This document shows positions 1 through 8,208 of a DNA stretch of 19,401 bases, in pieces (position 1 is the stretch's first letter; each line of letters starts with the position of its first letter). The stretch comes from Porticoccus sp047635255. Lineage in GTDB: Bacteria > Pseudomonadota > Gammaproteobacteria > Pseudomonadales > Porticoccaceae. The stretch is from contig JBLIIR010000020.1 of NCBI GenBank assembly GCA_047635255.1, positions 1 to 19,401 of the forward strand, in the 5' to 3' direction. A program made the position numbers and the translations under genes. The notes under the pieces were generated by a model, which was not told where the DNA came from, did not search any database, and saw only the letters and a list, made by a program, of their open reading frames with translations.

Positions 1-120
1 GAGATTGTTGATATGCCTGTTACAGTGGCTGTAGACACAAATGGTGAGTCAGTACATCGTACTGGACCAGAAATTTGGAAAACAAAAATTGAAGAGCAGG
101 CGTTGAAGCTCGGAGAATAA
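1..120 (+). CDS. C-terminal fragment of an unidentified protein
   Basis: An open frame runs from the first base of the window to a TAA at 118-120, giving 40 codons ending in KIEEQALKLGE. The upstream part lies outside the window. The fragment starts EIVDMPVTVAVDTNGESV and has no motif I can tie to a family. That it is coding is inferred from the continuous frame, the stop 71 bases before sbcB, and codon use like the neighbours. No terminator hairpin is visible after it, so readthrough into sbcB is possible. I do not assign a function. Confidence 0.6.
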   Translation, partial: EIVDMPVTVAVDTNGESVHRTGPEIWKTKIEEQALKLGE

Positions 121-141
121 GTTATTCTAACCCAGTTTCTA

Positions 142-171
142 TTGATAGACGCTGTTTTTTTGGCTTTCTAT
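142..171 (+). promoter_or_regulatory. possible sigma70 promoter for sbcB
   Basis: TTGATA at 142-147 matches five of six bases of the -35 consensus. The best -10 at a workable distance is TTCTAT at 166-171 (18-base spacer), which is a poor match. A Shine-Dalgarno AGGA at 182-185 lies six bases before the sbcB ATG. The promoter is a weak call; the ribosome site is convincing. Confidence 0.3.
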
Positions 172-191
172 GCGAACAACTAGGAATTTTC

Positions 192-1619
192 ATGGCCAAT
201 AGTCTTTACTGGTATGATTATGAAACATTCGGATTAGATCCAAGCCGCGACGGCATATCACAATTTGCTGGCATTAGAACCAATGAAAGGTTGGAAGTAA
301 TTGGTGAGCCATTAACTATTTATTGTCACCCTCCGATTGATCGATTGCCTTCACCTGAAGCTTGTCTAGTCACAGGGATTACCCCACAAATAGCTTTAGA
401 AAAAGGAATTCCAGAAAAAGAATTTATTCAAAAGGTGCTGCAAGAGCTATCTTGTCCCAATACATGTGGGGTCGGATACAACAGCATTGGATTTGATGAT
501 GAGTTTACCCGATACACTCTTTACCGTAATTTTTATGACCCTTATTCCCGAGAATGGGAGCATGGCAATTCTAGGTGGGATATTTTAAATCTACTTCGTC
601 TATCTCGAGCGTTGAGACCAGATGGAATTGAGTGGCCAGTTAAAAATGACGGCTCCCCTTGTTTTAAGCTGACTAGCCTGACTCAGGCTAACGGGATTGA
701 TCATGCGTCCGCTCACGATGCTTTGTCTGATGTGCTGGCTACAATTAATGTGGCTAAGCTAGTGATGACCAATCAGCCAAAACTATATGATTATATATAT
801 CAGCTTCGATTTAAAGATAAGGTGATGGAGCTGATTGATGTTCGTCAACGCAAGCCATTCTTGCATGTGTCTGGAAAACTTCCAAAGGAAAACTATTATA
901 CGACTTTAATGTTGTCGTTGACGCCTCATCCCACCAACAAGAATTCTGTTATCTGCTTTAATCTGATGGGCGATCCAGAGCCTCTTTTGGAGCTTTCAGT
1001 AAAGGAGATCTATCAGCGTTTATTTTTTCGAAAGAGCGATCAAGAGAAGCTTTCAGTTTTAACCATAGAGGTCAATAAATGCCCTGTGGTAGCCACAGCT
1101 AAACTGATAGATAGCTTGGTCGCGAAACGCCTAGGGATATCGCTTGAGCAGTGCGAATATAATCTCCAACTTTTATTAAAAAATGACCTGGCCTCTAAAT
1201 TGCAGGCAGTTTACGCTATGCGTGTATTTGAGAATAGCGATGACCCTGAGAGAGCTTTATATCAAAGATTCATTGATAATTATGATAAAAAATTATTGCC
1301 AATAGCGAGAGACGCATCCCCTCAGGAGCTCACAGCTGATAGCATACTTTTTCGAGATAAACGCTACCAAGAATTAATATTTCTTTATAGGGCAAAAAAT
1401 TATCCTGATTCTTTGAGTTTGCAAGAACGGGCTGTTTGGAAAAATATACGCCTCAAGAAATTAACTGATATCGTAGAGGGACAACTGTCCTTGAAGGGTT
1501 ATTTCTCAAGGATAGACGAGCTGTTTTCAGCACAAGAGCTCTCAAAACAAGATCGCAATGTTTTGTTGTCCTTAAAAGATTGGGGTCGAGATATCCTGGA
1601 TGAACTACATATCAAATAA
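192..1619 (+). CDS. sbcB: exodeoxyribonuclease I
   Basis: Exonuclease I degrades single-stranded DNA 3' to 5' in the cytoplasm, acting in recombination, mismatch repair and cleanup of DNA ends. The 475-residue product has the same length as the E. coli enzyme and aligns along its whole length. The DEDD nuclease residues are present: D9 and E11 in WYDYETFG, D102 in GFDDEF, and H175 with D180 in AHDALSD. Further family signatures are LVTGITPQ, YRNFYDPY, NSRWD and ANGIDH in the N-terminal exonuclease domain, then DKRYQELIFLYRAKNYP near the C-terminus. The ATG is preceded by AGGA at a six-base spacing. It is first in a possible sbcB-pyrB-acyltransferase transcript, a grouping with no obvious functional logic. 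The identification is secure. Confidence 0.97.
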   Translation: MANSLYWYDYETFGLDPSRDGISQFAGIRTNERLEVIGEPLTIYCHPPIDRLPSPEACLVTGITPQIALEKGIPEKEFIQKVLQELSCPNTCGVGYNSIGFDDEFTRYTLYRNFYDPYSREWEHGNSRWDILNLLRLSRALRPDGIEWPVKNDGSPCFKLTSLTQANGIDHASAHDALSDVLATINVAKLVMTNQPKLYDYIYQLRFKDKVMELIDVRQRKPFLHVSGKLPKENYYTTLMLSLTPHPTNKNSVICFNLMGDPEPLLELSVKEIYQRLFFRKSDQEKLSVLTIEVNKCPVVATAKLIDSLVAKRLGISLEQCEYNLQLLLKNDLASKLQAVYAMRVFENSDDPERALYQRFIDNYDKKLLPIARDASPQELTADSILFRDKRYQELIFLYRAKNYPDSLSLQERAVWKNIRLKKLTDIVEGQLSLKGYFSRIDELFSAQELSKQDRNVLLSLKDWGRDILDELHIK

Positions 1620-1662
1620 AGATGCTGGTTCGAATACGAGAAAGTCGCTAAAATAAGCATAC

Positions 1663-2694
1663 ATGGGTATTAATTGTGAGGGAAAAGTGAAATTTGAAGG
1701 CGCAAGTATTCTCTCCGTTAGTCAATTCGAAAGAGCTGATATTGATACCATTTTTCATGTAGCCAATCGTATGGAGCCTTACGCTCAGAGGCAGAAAAGA
1801 ACCCGTGTTCTAGAAGGGGCCATTCTTGGCAATATGTTTTTTGAGGCAAGCACCAGAACTCGTATCAGCTTCGGTAGTGCCTTTAATCTTTTGGGTGGAG
1901 ATGTAAGGGAAACTGTTGGGTTTGAATCTTCTGCTTTAGCAAAAGGAGAATCTTTACACGATACAGCAAGAGTATTGTCCGGCTTCAGCGATATTATCTG
2001 TATGCGGCATCCTGAGCCTGGTTCAGTTGCAGATTTTGCAAAGAGTAGCCGAGTTCCAGTCATAAACGGTGGCGACGGCAGCAATGAGCACCCTAGTCAG
2101 GCATTGCTTGATTTATATACAATTGAAAAAGAGCTGAAGGGCTTGGGACGAAAGATTGATGGGCTTCGCATCGCTATGATTGGTGATTTGAAGCACGGAA
2201 GGACAGTGCATTCTCTCAGTAAATTATTGATGCTATTTAACAACATTTCCGTGCAACTTGTGTCTCCCAAAGACCTAGCTATGCCAAACAATATTGTAGA
2301 AGAGATGAGAAGCAAGGGCTTGTCTGTAACAGAGTCAGAAAAAATTGAATCCAGCATATCCCACGTAGATATTGTTTATTCGACTAGAATTCAAGAGGAG
2401 CGATTTACTAGCAAGGATGAGGCTGACTTATACCGAGGTAAATTTAGGTTAAATCAAGCAATTTATACCGCCCACTGTGAGCCCAACACTGTCATTATGC
2501 ATCCGTTGCCTAGAGACTCCAGAGAGGAGGCGAACGAGCTGGATATAGATCTTGATGGTAATCCAAGTCTGGCCATTTTTCGTCAGACGGATAATGGTTT
2601 GTTGGTTCGTATGGCCTTATTTGCCATGACCCTTGATGTGGTTCATTTGGTAGAAAAAAATTCGGCTGATGTGCCTTGGTATAATCTCCGTTAG
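1663..2694 (+). CDS. pyrB: aspartate carbamoyltransferase, catalytic chain
   Basis: The enzyme condenses carbamoyl phosphate with L-aspartate to N-carbamoyl-L-aspartate, the committed step of pyrimidine synthesis in the cytoplasm. The carbamoyl-phosphate loop FFEASTRTRISF (STRTR at residues 63-67), the 80s-loop lysine in ALAKGES (K94), DGSNEHPSQALLD, DLKHGRTVHS and HPLPR (280-284) are all present. At 343 residues it is longer than the 311-residue E. coli chain. No regulatory pyrI follows; the next gene is an acyltransferase. The start is uncertain. ATG 1663 has no visible Shine-Dalgarno, whereas a GTG at 1687 (codon 9) sits just after GAGGGA at 1678-1683 and would give a 335-residue protein starting (M)KFEGASILSV. 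The gap after sbcB is 43 bases. The function is secure; the first eight residues are not. Confidence 0.95.
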   Translation: MGINCEGKVKFEGASILSVSQFERADIDTIFHVANRMEPYAQRQKRTRVLEGAILGNMFFEASTRTRISFGSAFNLLGGDVRETVGFESSALAKGESLHDTARVLSGFSDIICMRHPEPGSVADFAKSSRVPVINGGDGSNEHPSQALLDLYTIEKELKGLGRKIDGLRIAMIGDLKHGRTVHSLSKLLMLFNNISVQLVSPKDLAMPNNIVEEMRSKGLSVTESEKIESSISHVDIVYSTRIQEERFTSKDEADLYRGKFRLNQAIYTAHCEPNTVIMHPLPRDSREEANELDIDLDGNPSLAIFRQTDNGLLVRMALFAMTLDVVHLVEKNSADVPWYNLR

Positions 2695-2751
2695 CTCCCA
2701 TAAGGCAAGTTCCGCAGTAATACTCATTTAACAAAAAAAGCCATTTTAACT

Positions 2752-3903
2752 ATGAATGAATTTGATGATATCAGACCTTATTACGATAGTGAGGTGGTTG
2801 CTGTTTTGTCCAGGCTGGCAAAGAACCGAGAATTTATAGACACTCTTTTATCAATTAAGCATCCAAAGTTACGTCGTTGGGCTCCTTGGTTGGTGCGCCC
2901 AGTTACTTCTTATGTATTGCGCTCTTCTTTCTCAAAGATGCGAACAGTTAGCCATCTTCATAGTGCTATAAGACAGAGCTTCGGTAATCTATTAGCAGAA
3001 ATTGGTAGTGTTTTAACGGTCACCGGTCTTGAAAAATTGGACCGAAATACGCCATACCTCTTCATCAGTAATCACCGTGATATAGCGATGGACCCCGCTT
3101 TTGTTAATGTTGCCTTGCTTGACGATGATAGGGATAGCGTAAGAATTGCGATAGGAGATAATCTTTTAACTAAACAATTTGTATCTGATTTGGCTCGAGT
3201 GAATAAAAGTTTTGTTGTTAAGCGATCAGTTGTAGGGAGACGTGAAAAGATGACCGCATTAATGCAGTTATCGCGATACATCCGTTCTTCGTTAGCTGAA
3301 GATAAATCTTCAGTATGGATTGCTCAACGGGAAGGTCGCGCAAAGAATGGCATGGATAAGACAGAGCCTGCGTTGTTAAAAATGCTGACATTCAGTAAGC
3401 AGAAAGACCAAACTTTTGGAAATGCTTTACGAGAGCTTAATGTGGTTCCTGTGGCTATTTCGTATGAATTTGACCCCCTTGATGCAGAAAAAGGGTTGGA
3501 GCTCCTAGAAAAAAGAACAAACGGCAGCTATGAAAAAAATGAACATGAAGATTTTTTTAGTATATATCAAGGTATTGTGGGCCGGAAAGGCGCAGTGCAT
3601 GTTTCCTTTGGAGAACCTCTAGTGGTCGATTACCCATCTGCAGATGAGGCAGCACTGGCAATGGATCAGCAGATTATTGGTAACTACAAGCTGCATGCTA
3701 CCAACTTATTGGCATACCATAAATTATATAAGCCCAGCGATGAAACTGACATTATGCTTGCAGAGATTGATTGCGATTGGGTGAAAATAACCCATGAGTT
3801 TAATCAACGCATCAATTCTATCGCTCCTGAGGCTCAAAAAATTGTTCTCGAAATGTATGCAAATCCTGTTTCTCAAAAAATAGCCCGCCGCGGATCCCTA
3901 TAG
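2752..3903 (+). CDS. PlsC-like 1-acyl-glycerol-3-phosphate acyltransferase family protein
   Basis: This is probably an acyl transferase of phospholipid synthesis, moving a fatty acyl chain onto a glycerol-phosphate-type acceptor at the inner membrane. The 383-residue protein shows the family blocks in order: block I SNHRDIAMDPAF (residues 106-117), a block-II-like stretch NKSFVVKRSVVGRREK (151-166), block III VWIAQREGRAKNG (188-200) and block IV VVPVAISYEFDP (231-242). The catalytic motif departs from the usual H-x4-D: H108 is followed by an aspartate at D110 and another at D114 (H-x5-D). I recall NHRDI-type motifs from a subset of bacterial acyltransferases, so this is probably a subfamily feature. 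There is no clear signal peptide or multi-span membrane region. Acceptor and acyl donor cannot be told. It lies 57 bases after pyrB with a poor Shine-Dalgarno. Confidence 0.8.
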   Translation: MNEFDDIRPYYDSEVVAVLSRLAKNREFIDTLLSIKHPKLRRWAPWLVRPVTSYVLRSSFSKMRTVSHLHSAIRQSFGNLLAEIGSVLTVTGLEKLDRNTPYLFISNHRDIAMDPAFVNVALLDDDRDSVRIAIGDNLLTKQFVSDLARVNKSFVVKRSVVGRREKMTALMQLSRYIRSSLAEDKSSVWIAQREGRAKNGMDKTEPALLKMLTFSKQKDQTFGNALRELNVVPVAISYEFDPLDAEKGLELLEKRTNGSYEKNEHEDFFSIYQGIVGRKGAVHVSFGEPLVVDYPSADEAALAMDQQIIGNYKLHATNLLAYHKLYKPSDETDIMLAEIDCDWVKITHEFNQRINSIAPEAQKIVLEMYANPVSQKIARRGSL

Positions 3904-3959
3904 AGAATTTATTTTTCTACTCGCAAGCGGTTAGTCTGATTTAGTTTTACTTAAAAGTC

Positions 3960-3988
3960 TTTAGAGACCCTACCCCTGCTGTTACAAT
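3960..3988 (+). promoter_or_regulatory. sigma70-type promoter upstream of dinG
   Basis: TTTAGA at 3960-3965 (four of six -35 bases) and TACAAT at 3983-3988 (five of six -10 bases) are separated by exactly 17 bases. The predicted transcript starts near 3995, about 33 bases before the dinG ATG. This lies in the 124-base gap after the acyltransferase gene. No LexA box (CTGT-N8-ACAG) is recognisable in that gap. Confidence 0.55.
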
Positions 3989-4027
3989 CTTCTCTGATCC
4001 CTGTATTTACTGCTTAAATGGAACATA

Positions 4028-6196
4028 ATGCCGATAGATGACGCAATAAAAGAAGAGATTCAGCAAGGCTATCGTCAGTTTTTAGAGAATAACAATTTGC
4101 GGCCAAGACTTGGGCAAAAGCAAATGATAGCAGCTATCGCTAATACCATAGGCAGCGTTAAGCAAGACGAAGAAGGATGCAAAATTTCTGATGATGGTAT
4201 TTGTGTAGTTGAGGCAGGCACAGGGACAGGCAAAACAATTGCCTATTTGTTATCGACGCTCCCTTTGGCCAGGCTGCTAGGAAAACAAGTAGTTATTGCT
4301 ACTGGGACGGTTGCGCTGCAAGAGCAGTTGGTTAATAAAGACATCCCCTTGTTGTTGGAAAGTGTGGGATGGAACTACAGTGTTAGTCTTGTTAAAGGTC
4401 GCGGGCGATATCTTTGCCCCCTTAAGTTAGAGCAGTGCCTTGATACCGCCCAAGCAAAGGATGCCGGCGCGTTTTTGTTCGAGGATGAGATCGCTTTTAA
4501 TCCAACGGCTAATATCATAGCAAGTTATCGTGCTATGGATCAGTCTCTGAAAGAAGGCAGTTGGCCGGGAGATAGGGATAGCTGGTCCGATGTTTTGGAA
4601 GATGTAGATTGGCGCCCGCTGACAGTAGATCGACGCCAATGCACAGGGAGGCGCTGTCGATACATTACAGAGTGCTGTTTTTTCAAGGCCAGAGATGAGC
4701 TAGAGAAATCTGAATGCATTGTTGCCAACCATGATTTAGTGATGGCTGATTTAGCCTTGGGCGGTGGGGTGATTTTGCCTGCTCCCGAGGATACTATATA
4801 TATTTTCGATGAGGCTCATCGAATAGGTGCGACAGCGCTAAATCATTTCTCGAGTCAGTGCCGTCTAAAAAATACTATGAATTGGTTGAGTCAAGTCAAG
4901 AAGCAAATAGCTGGAAAATTGGCGATTTTTTTACATACCCCAGACATCCAGAAGCGTTTAGAAAAAATAGGCAAGGCGGCCGAGGCATCTGAAACATTAT
5001 TAGGGTTAAGTTACCCTATCTTCGAAAAATTATTAAATAATATGGATAATGAGACACCTTCTTGGTGTTTCCCCGGAGGTGATCCAGGAGGCGAGATAAG
5101 AGAGATTGCTGGGCATGTGTCAGAAGAATTGAATATACTGGCTGCCTTAGTTAAAACATTATCGGATAGTCTGGGAGAGGCTATGGATGAGCCTCATTTC
5201 CCTCTTCCACAAGTAGATCTAGAGCAATTATTTCAGCAAGTAGGAGTTTGGCAGAGCAGGGTTGAGGCGGTCCAGAGATTGTGGAAAAGCTACGCGCAAA
5301 GCGCAAATACTGATATTGGTTCTAAGAACGATAGCAAGCTTAAAAATAATCTTGAGCGCTCTCCCAGTGCTCGATGGATTTCGCTTGAGCAATCAAATTT
5401 GGGTAATTTGGATATTTGCTTGTCTGCATCACCAACAGATGCTGGAGGTATCTTTCATGCAAATTTATGGAAGCAGTGTTACGGCGCTATACTTACATCA
5501 GCTACACTAAGAACATTAAGCAGCTTTAATAATTTTAAGCAGCGTACTGGGCTGCCAGCTCAGACAGAGTGCGTAGCAGTAGAAGGGGCTTTTGATTTTT
5601 CTGCTGCAGGGATTTTGTTGATTCCAGATATCGGTGTTGACCCAAGTGATTCAGCTGGCCACACGAATGCGTTGATTGAAAAGATGCCGGAATTAATTGA
5701 CTGGAATGAGGGAACTTTAGTTCTTTTCTCTTCTCGCCGACAGATGGATTTGGTGTCAGAGGGGCTACCATCAGAGTATAGAAAAATTGTCCTGATTCAA
5801 GGACAGTATGGGCATCAAGAAATTGTACGCCGACATAAGCTAGCTATTGATGAGGGGGAAGGTAGTGTTATTTTTGGCTTAGCAAGTTTTTCTGAGGGCA
5901 TGGATTTCCCTGGCAGTTATTGTCGACATGTTATTATTGCTAAGATACCTTTCTCAGTTCCAGATGATCCTATTTACTCAACAGTATCTGAATGGATAGA
6001 GGGAAAAGGAGGTAATCCATTTATGGATTTAATGTTGCCTGAGGCATCTATTCGATTACATCAGGCATGTGGTAGATTGATTCGCACAGAGGACGACACA
6101 GGTAGGATTACCATTTTGGATCGCCGAATCATCACTAAGCGCTATGGCAAGCAACTGTTGGCTGATTTACCACCATTCGGTAGAAGCTTCTCTTAA
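4028..6196 (+). CDS. dinG: DinG-type ATP-dependent 5'-3' DNA helicase with iron-sulfur cluster
   Basis: DinG is an XPD-like superfamily 2 helicase that unwinds D-loops, R-loops and flapped DNA and helps replication forks pass transcribed regions. The 722-residue length matches E. coli DinG (716) better than YoaA (636). Walker A is EAGTGTGKT (residues 62-70). Candidate 4Fe-4S ligands are C130 in GRGRYLC, then C205, C210 and C216 or C217 in QCTGRRCRYITECC, spaced as in DinG. The Walker B box is DEAH (261-264), where E. coli DinG has DEGH. C-terminal helicase motifs follow: TSATLR (490-495), FGLASFSEGMDFPG (616-629) and QACGRLIRTEDDTGR (679-693). The Shine-Dalgarno is weak (GGA at 4020-4022). 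No LexA site was found upstream, so SOS control cannot be claimed. The gene converges on dxs. Confidence 0.95.
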   Translation: MPIDDAIKEEIQQGYRQFLENNNLRPRLGQKQMIAAIANTIGSVKQDEEGCKISDDGICVVEAGTGTGKTIAYLLSTLPLARLLGKQVVIATGTVALQEQLVNKDIPLLLESVGWNYSVSLVKGRGRYLCPLKLEQCLDTAQAKDAGAFLFEDEIAFNPTANIIASYRAMDQSLKEGSWPGDRDSWSDVLEDVDWRPLTVDRRQCTGRRCRYITECCFFKARDELEKSECIVANHDLVMADLALGGGVILPAPEDTIYIFDEAHRIGATALNHFSSQCRLKNTMNWLSQVKKQIAGKLAIFLHTPDIQKRLEKIGKAAEASETLLGLSYPIFEKLLNNMDNETPSWCFPGGDPGGEIREIAGHVSEELNILAALVKTLSDSLGEAMDEPHFPLPQVDLEQLFQQVGVWQSRVEAVQRLWKSYAQSANTDIGSKNDSKLKNNLERSPSARWISLEQSNLGNLDICLSASPTDAGGIFHANLWKQCYGAILTSATLRTLSSFNNFKQRTGLPAQTECVAVEGAFDFSAAGILLIPDIGVDPSDSAGHTNALIEKMPELIDWNEGTLVLFSSRRQMDLVSEGLPSEYRKIVLIQGQYGHQEIVRRHKLAIDEGEGSVIFGLASFSEGMDFPGSYCRHVIIAKIPFSVPDDPIYSTVSEWIEGKGGNPFMDLMLPEASIRLHQACGRLIRTEDDTGRITILDRRIITKRYGKQLLADLPPFGRSFS

Positions 6197-6202
6197 AATT
6201 AG

Positions 6203-6235
6203 AGCGCTCGGTTAGCTTTTTAATTGAGTGCTTTT
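6203..6235 (+). terminator. probable rho-independent terminator of dinG, overlapping the 3' end of dxs
   Basis: On the plus strand AGCGCTCGGTTA (6203-6214) pairs with TAATTGAGTGCT (6221-6232) around a six-base loop, a 12-bp stem with three G-U pairs, followed by TTT at 6233-6235. On the minus strand the three G-U pairs become A-C mismatches, so the hairpin should favour stopping dinG transcripts over dxs transcripts. The short U-run tempers confidence. Confidence 0.5.
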
Positions 6236-8121
6236 AGTTTAGCCTGAATTGCAAGCTTCATACTTAGTTGGTCTAAACCAGCTAGACCTAATTGATAGTC
6301 ACGGCTTCCATGAGTTATAAATTTGTCAGGAAGACCTAGGTGCAACACTTGTGTAGTAAGACCTAAGCATGCCAGGTATTCGCTTACAGCGCTTCCAGCT
6401 CCACCAAAAACTGCATTGTCCTCAACTGTGACTAGCAGTATATTTTCTGACGATAGTTTTTCTATAAGCGCGACATCTAGTGGCTTAACAAAGCGCATAT
6501 CTGCAACGGTGGCATTCAGCTCCTCTCCCACCAATCTTGCGGTTTCCAATAAAGCTCCAAAATTTAAGATCGCTAGCTGCTTTCCTTCCCTGACTATTTT
6601 ACCCTTACCGATAGGTAGGGTCGTCATTTCTTGAGTTACCTCTATGCCTGGGCCTACTCCACGCGGATACCGAACAACAGCAGGACCGTTGTGAGAAAAT
6701 CCAGTGTAAAGCATTTGGCGTGTTTCATTTTCATTGGAAGGGGTCATTATCATTAAATTCGGAACGCAACGGAGAAAAGTGATATCAAAACTCCCTGCAT
6801 GACTCGCTCCGTCTTCACCAACAAGACCAGCGCGGTCTATAGCAAATAAAACATTAAGATTCTGCAGTGCCACATCATGAACGAGCTGATCATAGGCTCG
6901 TTGCAAGAAAGTAGAATAAATTGCAACTACAGGCTTTGCTTTTTCGCAAGCAAGGCCTGCAGCTAAGGTAATAGCATGTTGTTCGGCTATAGCAACATCA
7001 TGGAAGCGATCTGGGTAACGTTGAGAAAATTCAACCATCCCTGAACCCTCACACATAGCTGGTGTAATTGCTACAAGTAGGGGATCTTCAGCTGCCATAT
7101 CGCACAGCCAATCACCAAAAATTTGCTGATATTTCTTTTTTGGCGGCTTTGCTAAACTTTTTTCTTCGGGAACAGTTATATTTGACTCAATTTTATTTAA
7201 CGCATGGTAGCCAACAGGATCTGATTCTGCTGGTCCAAATCCTTTACCTTTTTGTGTGATTGTATGTAAAAGAATTGGGCTTGAAAGGGCTTTTAGATTG
7301 CTTAATGTTTTTATTAAAAGAGGGATATCATGGCCATCTATGGGCCCTATATAATTAAATCCTAGTTCCTCAAAAACAATTCCTGGAGCAACCATTGCCT
7401 TCAGGTGTACTTCAGTTTTTTTAACAAAAGCTGAAGCAGCAGGTACTGCTCGCAGAACTTTTTTGCCTCCTTCGCGTATTGTATTATAGAAACGACTAGA
7501 CCATATCTTAGAGAAGTAGGTCGCGAGACCTCCTACATTATGTGAGATGGACATATTGTTATCATTCAAGATAACTAATAGGTCAGCATCGGTGTGAGCG
7601 GTATGATTAAGTGCTTCAAATGCCATACCTGCTGTCATAGCGCCATCACCAATAATGGCGACAGTTTTCTGTGTATCGTTATTAAGCTTGAAGGCAAGAG
7701 CCATACCCAGTGCGGCGCTAATGGAGGTGCTTGAGTGACCTGCGCCAAAAGCATCATAAGTGCTTTCTTCTCTGTTTGGAAAAGGTGATAAGCCCTTGGC
7801 CTTGCGCACAGAAAGTATTTCTTCTCTGCGACCAGTTAGAATTTTGTGTGGATATGCTTGGTGTCCAACATCCCAGACAAGCTTATCATCCGGCGTATTG
7901 AAGACATAATGTAGAGCAATAGTTAACTCAATGGCGCCCAGTCCAGCGCCAAAATGCCCACCACTGTGCCCCACGCTAAATAGCAAATAACCCCTTAATT
8001 CATCTGCCAATATCAATAGCTGTTCCGACGTGAGCCTCCTTAAGTCAGAAGGATCGTTAATGCTGTTGAGTAGTGGAGTTACTGGTCGAATTAGAGGTAT
8101 GTTATTAAAGGTTTGTGCCAT
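6220..8121 (-). CDS. dxs: 1-deoxy-D-xylulose-5-phosphate synthase
   Basis: DXS joins pyruvate and glyceraldehyde 3-phosphate to 1-deoxy-D-xylulose 5-phosphate, the first step of the MEP isoprenoid pathway, also feeding thiamine and pyridoxal synthesis. The 633-residue protein has the transketolase-like layout. H51 lies in SVGHSGGHFGAGLG, and the thiamine-diphosphate motif runs from GDG (158-160) to NDNN (186-189). The active-site glutamate is E380 in DVAIAEQHAITLAAGLA. The pyrimidine-binding and C-terminal domains follow, with DRAGLVGEDGASHAGSFD and VVRYPRG. It is the last gene of the minus-strand run xseB-ispA-dxs, 87 bases after ispA, a classic gammaproteobacterial arrangement in which IspA and Dxs serve the same pathway. 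No strong Shine-Dalgarno is visible. The stop codon lies inside the hairpin assigned to dinG. Confidence 0.97.
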   Translation of the reverse strand: MAQTFNNIPLIRPVTPLLNSINDPSDLRRLTSEQLLILADELRGYLLFSVGHSGGHFGAGLGAIELTIALHYVFNTPDDKLVWDVGHQAYPHKILTGRREEILSVRKAKGLSPFPNREESTYDAFGAGHSSTSISAALGMALAFKLNNDTQKTVAIIGDGAMTAGMAFEALNHTAHTDADLLVILNDNNMSISHNVGGLATYFSKIWSSRFYNTIREGGKKVLRAVPAASAFVKKTEVHLKAMVAPGIVFEELGFNYIGPIDGHDIPLLIKTLSNLKALSSPILLHTITQKGKGFGPAESDPVGYHALNKIESNITVPEEKSLAKPPKKKYQQIFGDWLCDMAAEDPLLVAITPAMCEGSGMVEFSQRYPDRFHDVAIAEQHAITLAAGLACEKAKPVVAIYSTFLQRAYDQLVHDVALQNLNVLFAIDRAGLVGEDGASHAGSFDITFLRCVPNLMIMTPSNENETRQMLYTGFSHNGPAVVRYPRGVGPGIEVTQEMTTLPIGKGKIVREGKQLAILNFGALLETARLVGEELNATVADMRFVKPLDVALIEKLSSENILLVTVEDNAVFGGAGSAVSEYLACLGLTTQVLHLGLPDKFITHGSRDYQLGLAGLDQLSMKLAIQAKLKALN

Positions 8122-8208
8122 CTATTTGGTATCCGAAATTGAAATGTAATACTACACCAGAATTTATACTTAAGTGCTGCGATCTTGGTTTTTAAATTTA
8201 AAATACTT

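Noticed and set aside
2510..2734. 74-codon minus-strand open frame across the pyrB end
   Set aside because: It opposes the well-supported pyrB frame and has no recognisable protein features.
3971..4010. CTGT motifs before dinG as half of a LexA box
   Set aside because: No ACAG half-site occurs eight bases after either CTGT.
6323..6634. 103-codon plus-strand open frame opposite dxs
   Set aside because: Shadow of the dxs coding strand; the low-complexity Ser/Ala/Pro-rich product is typical of an antisense frame.
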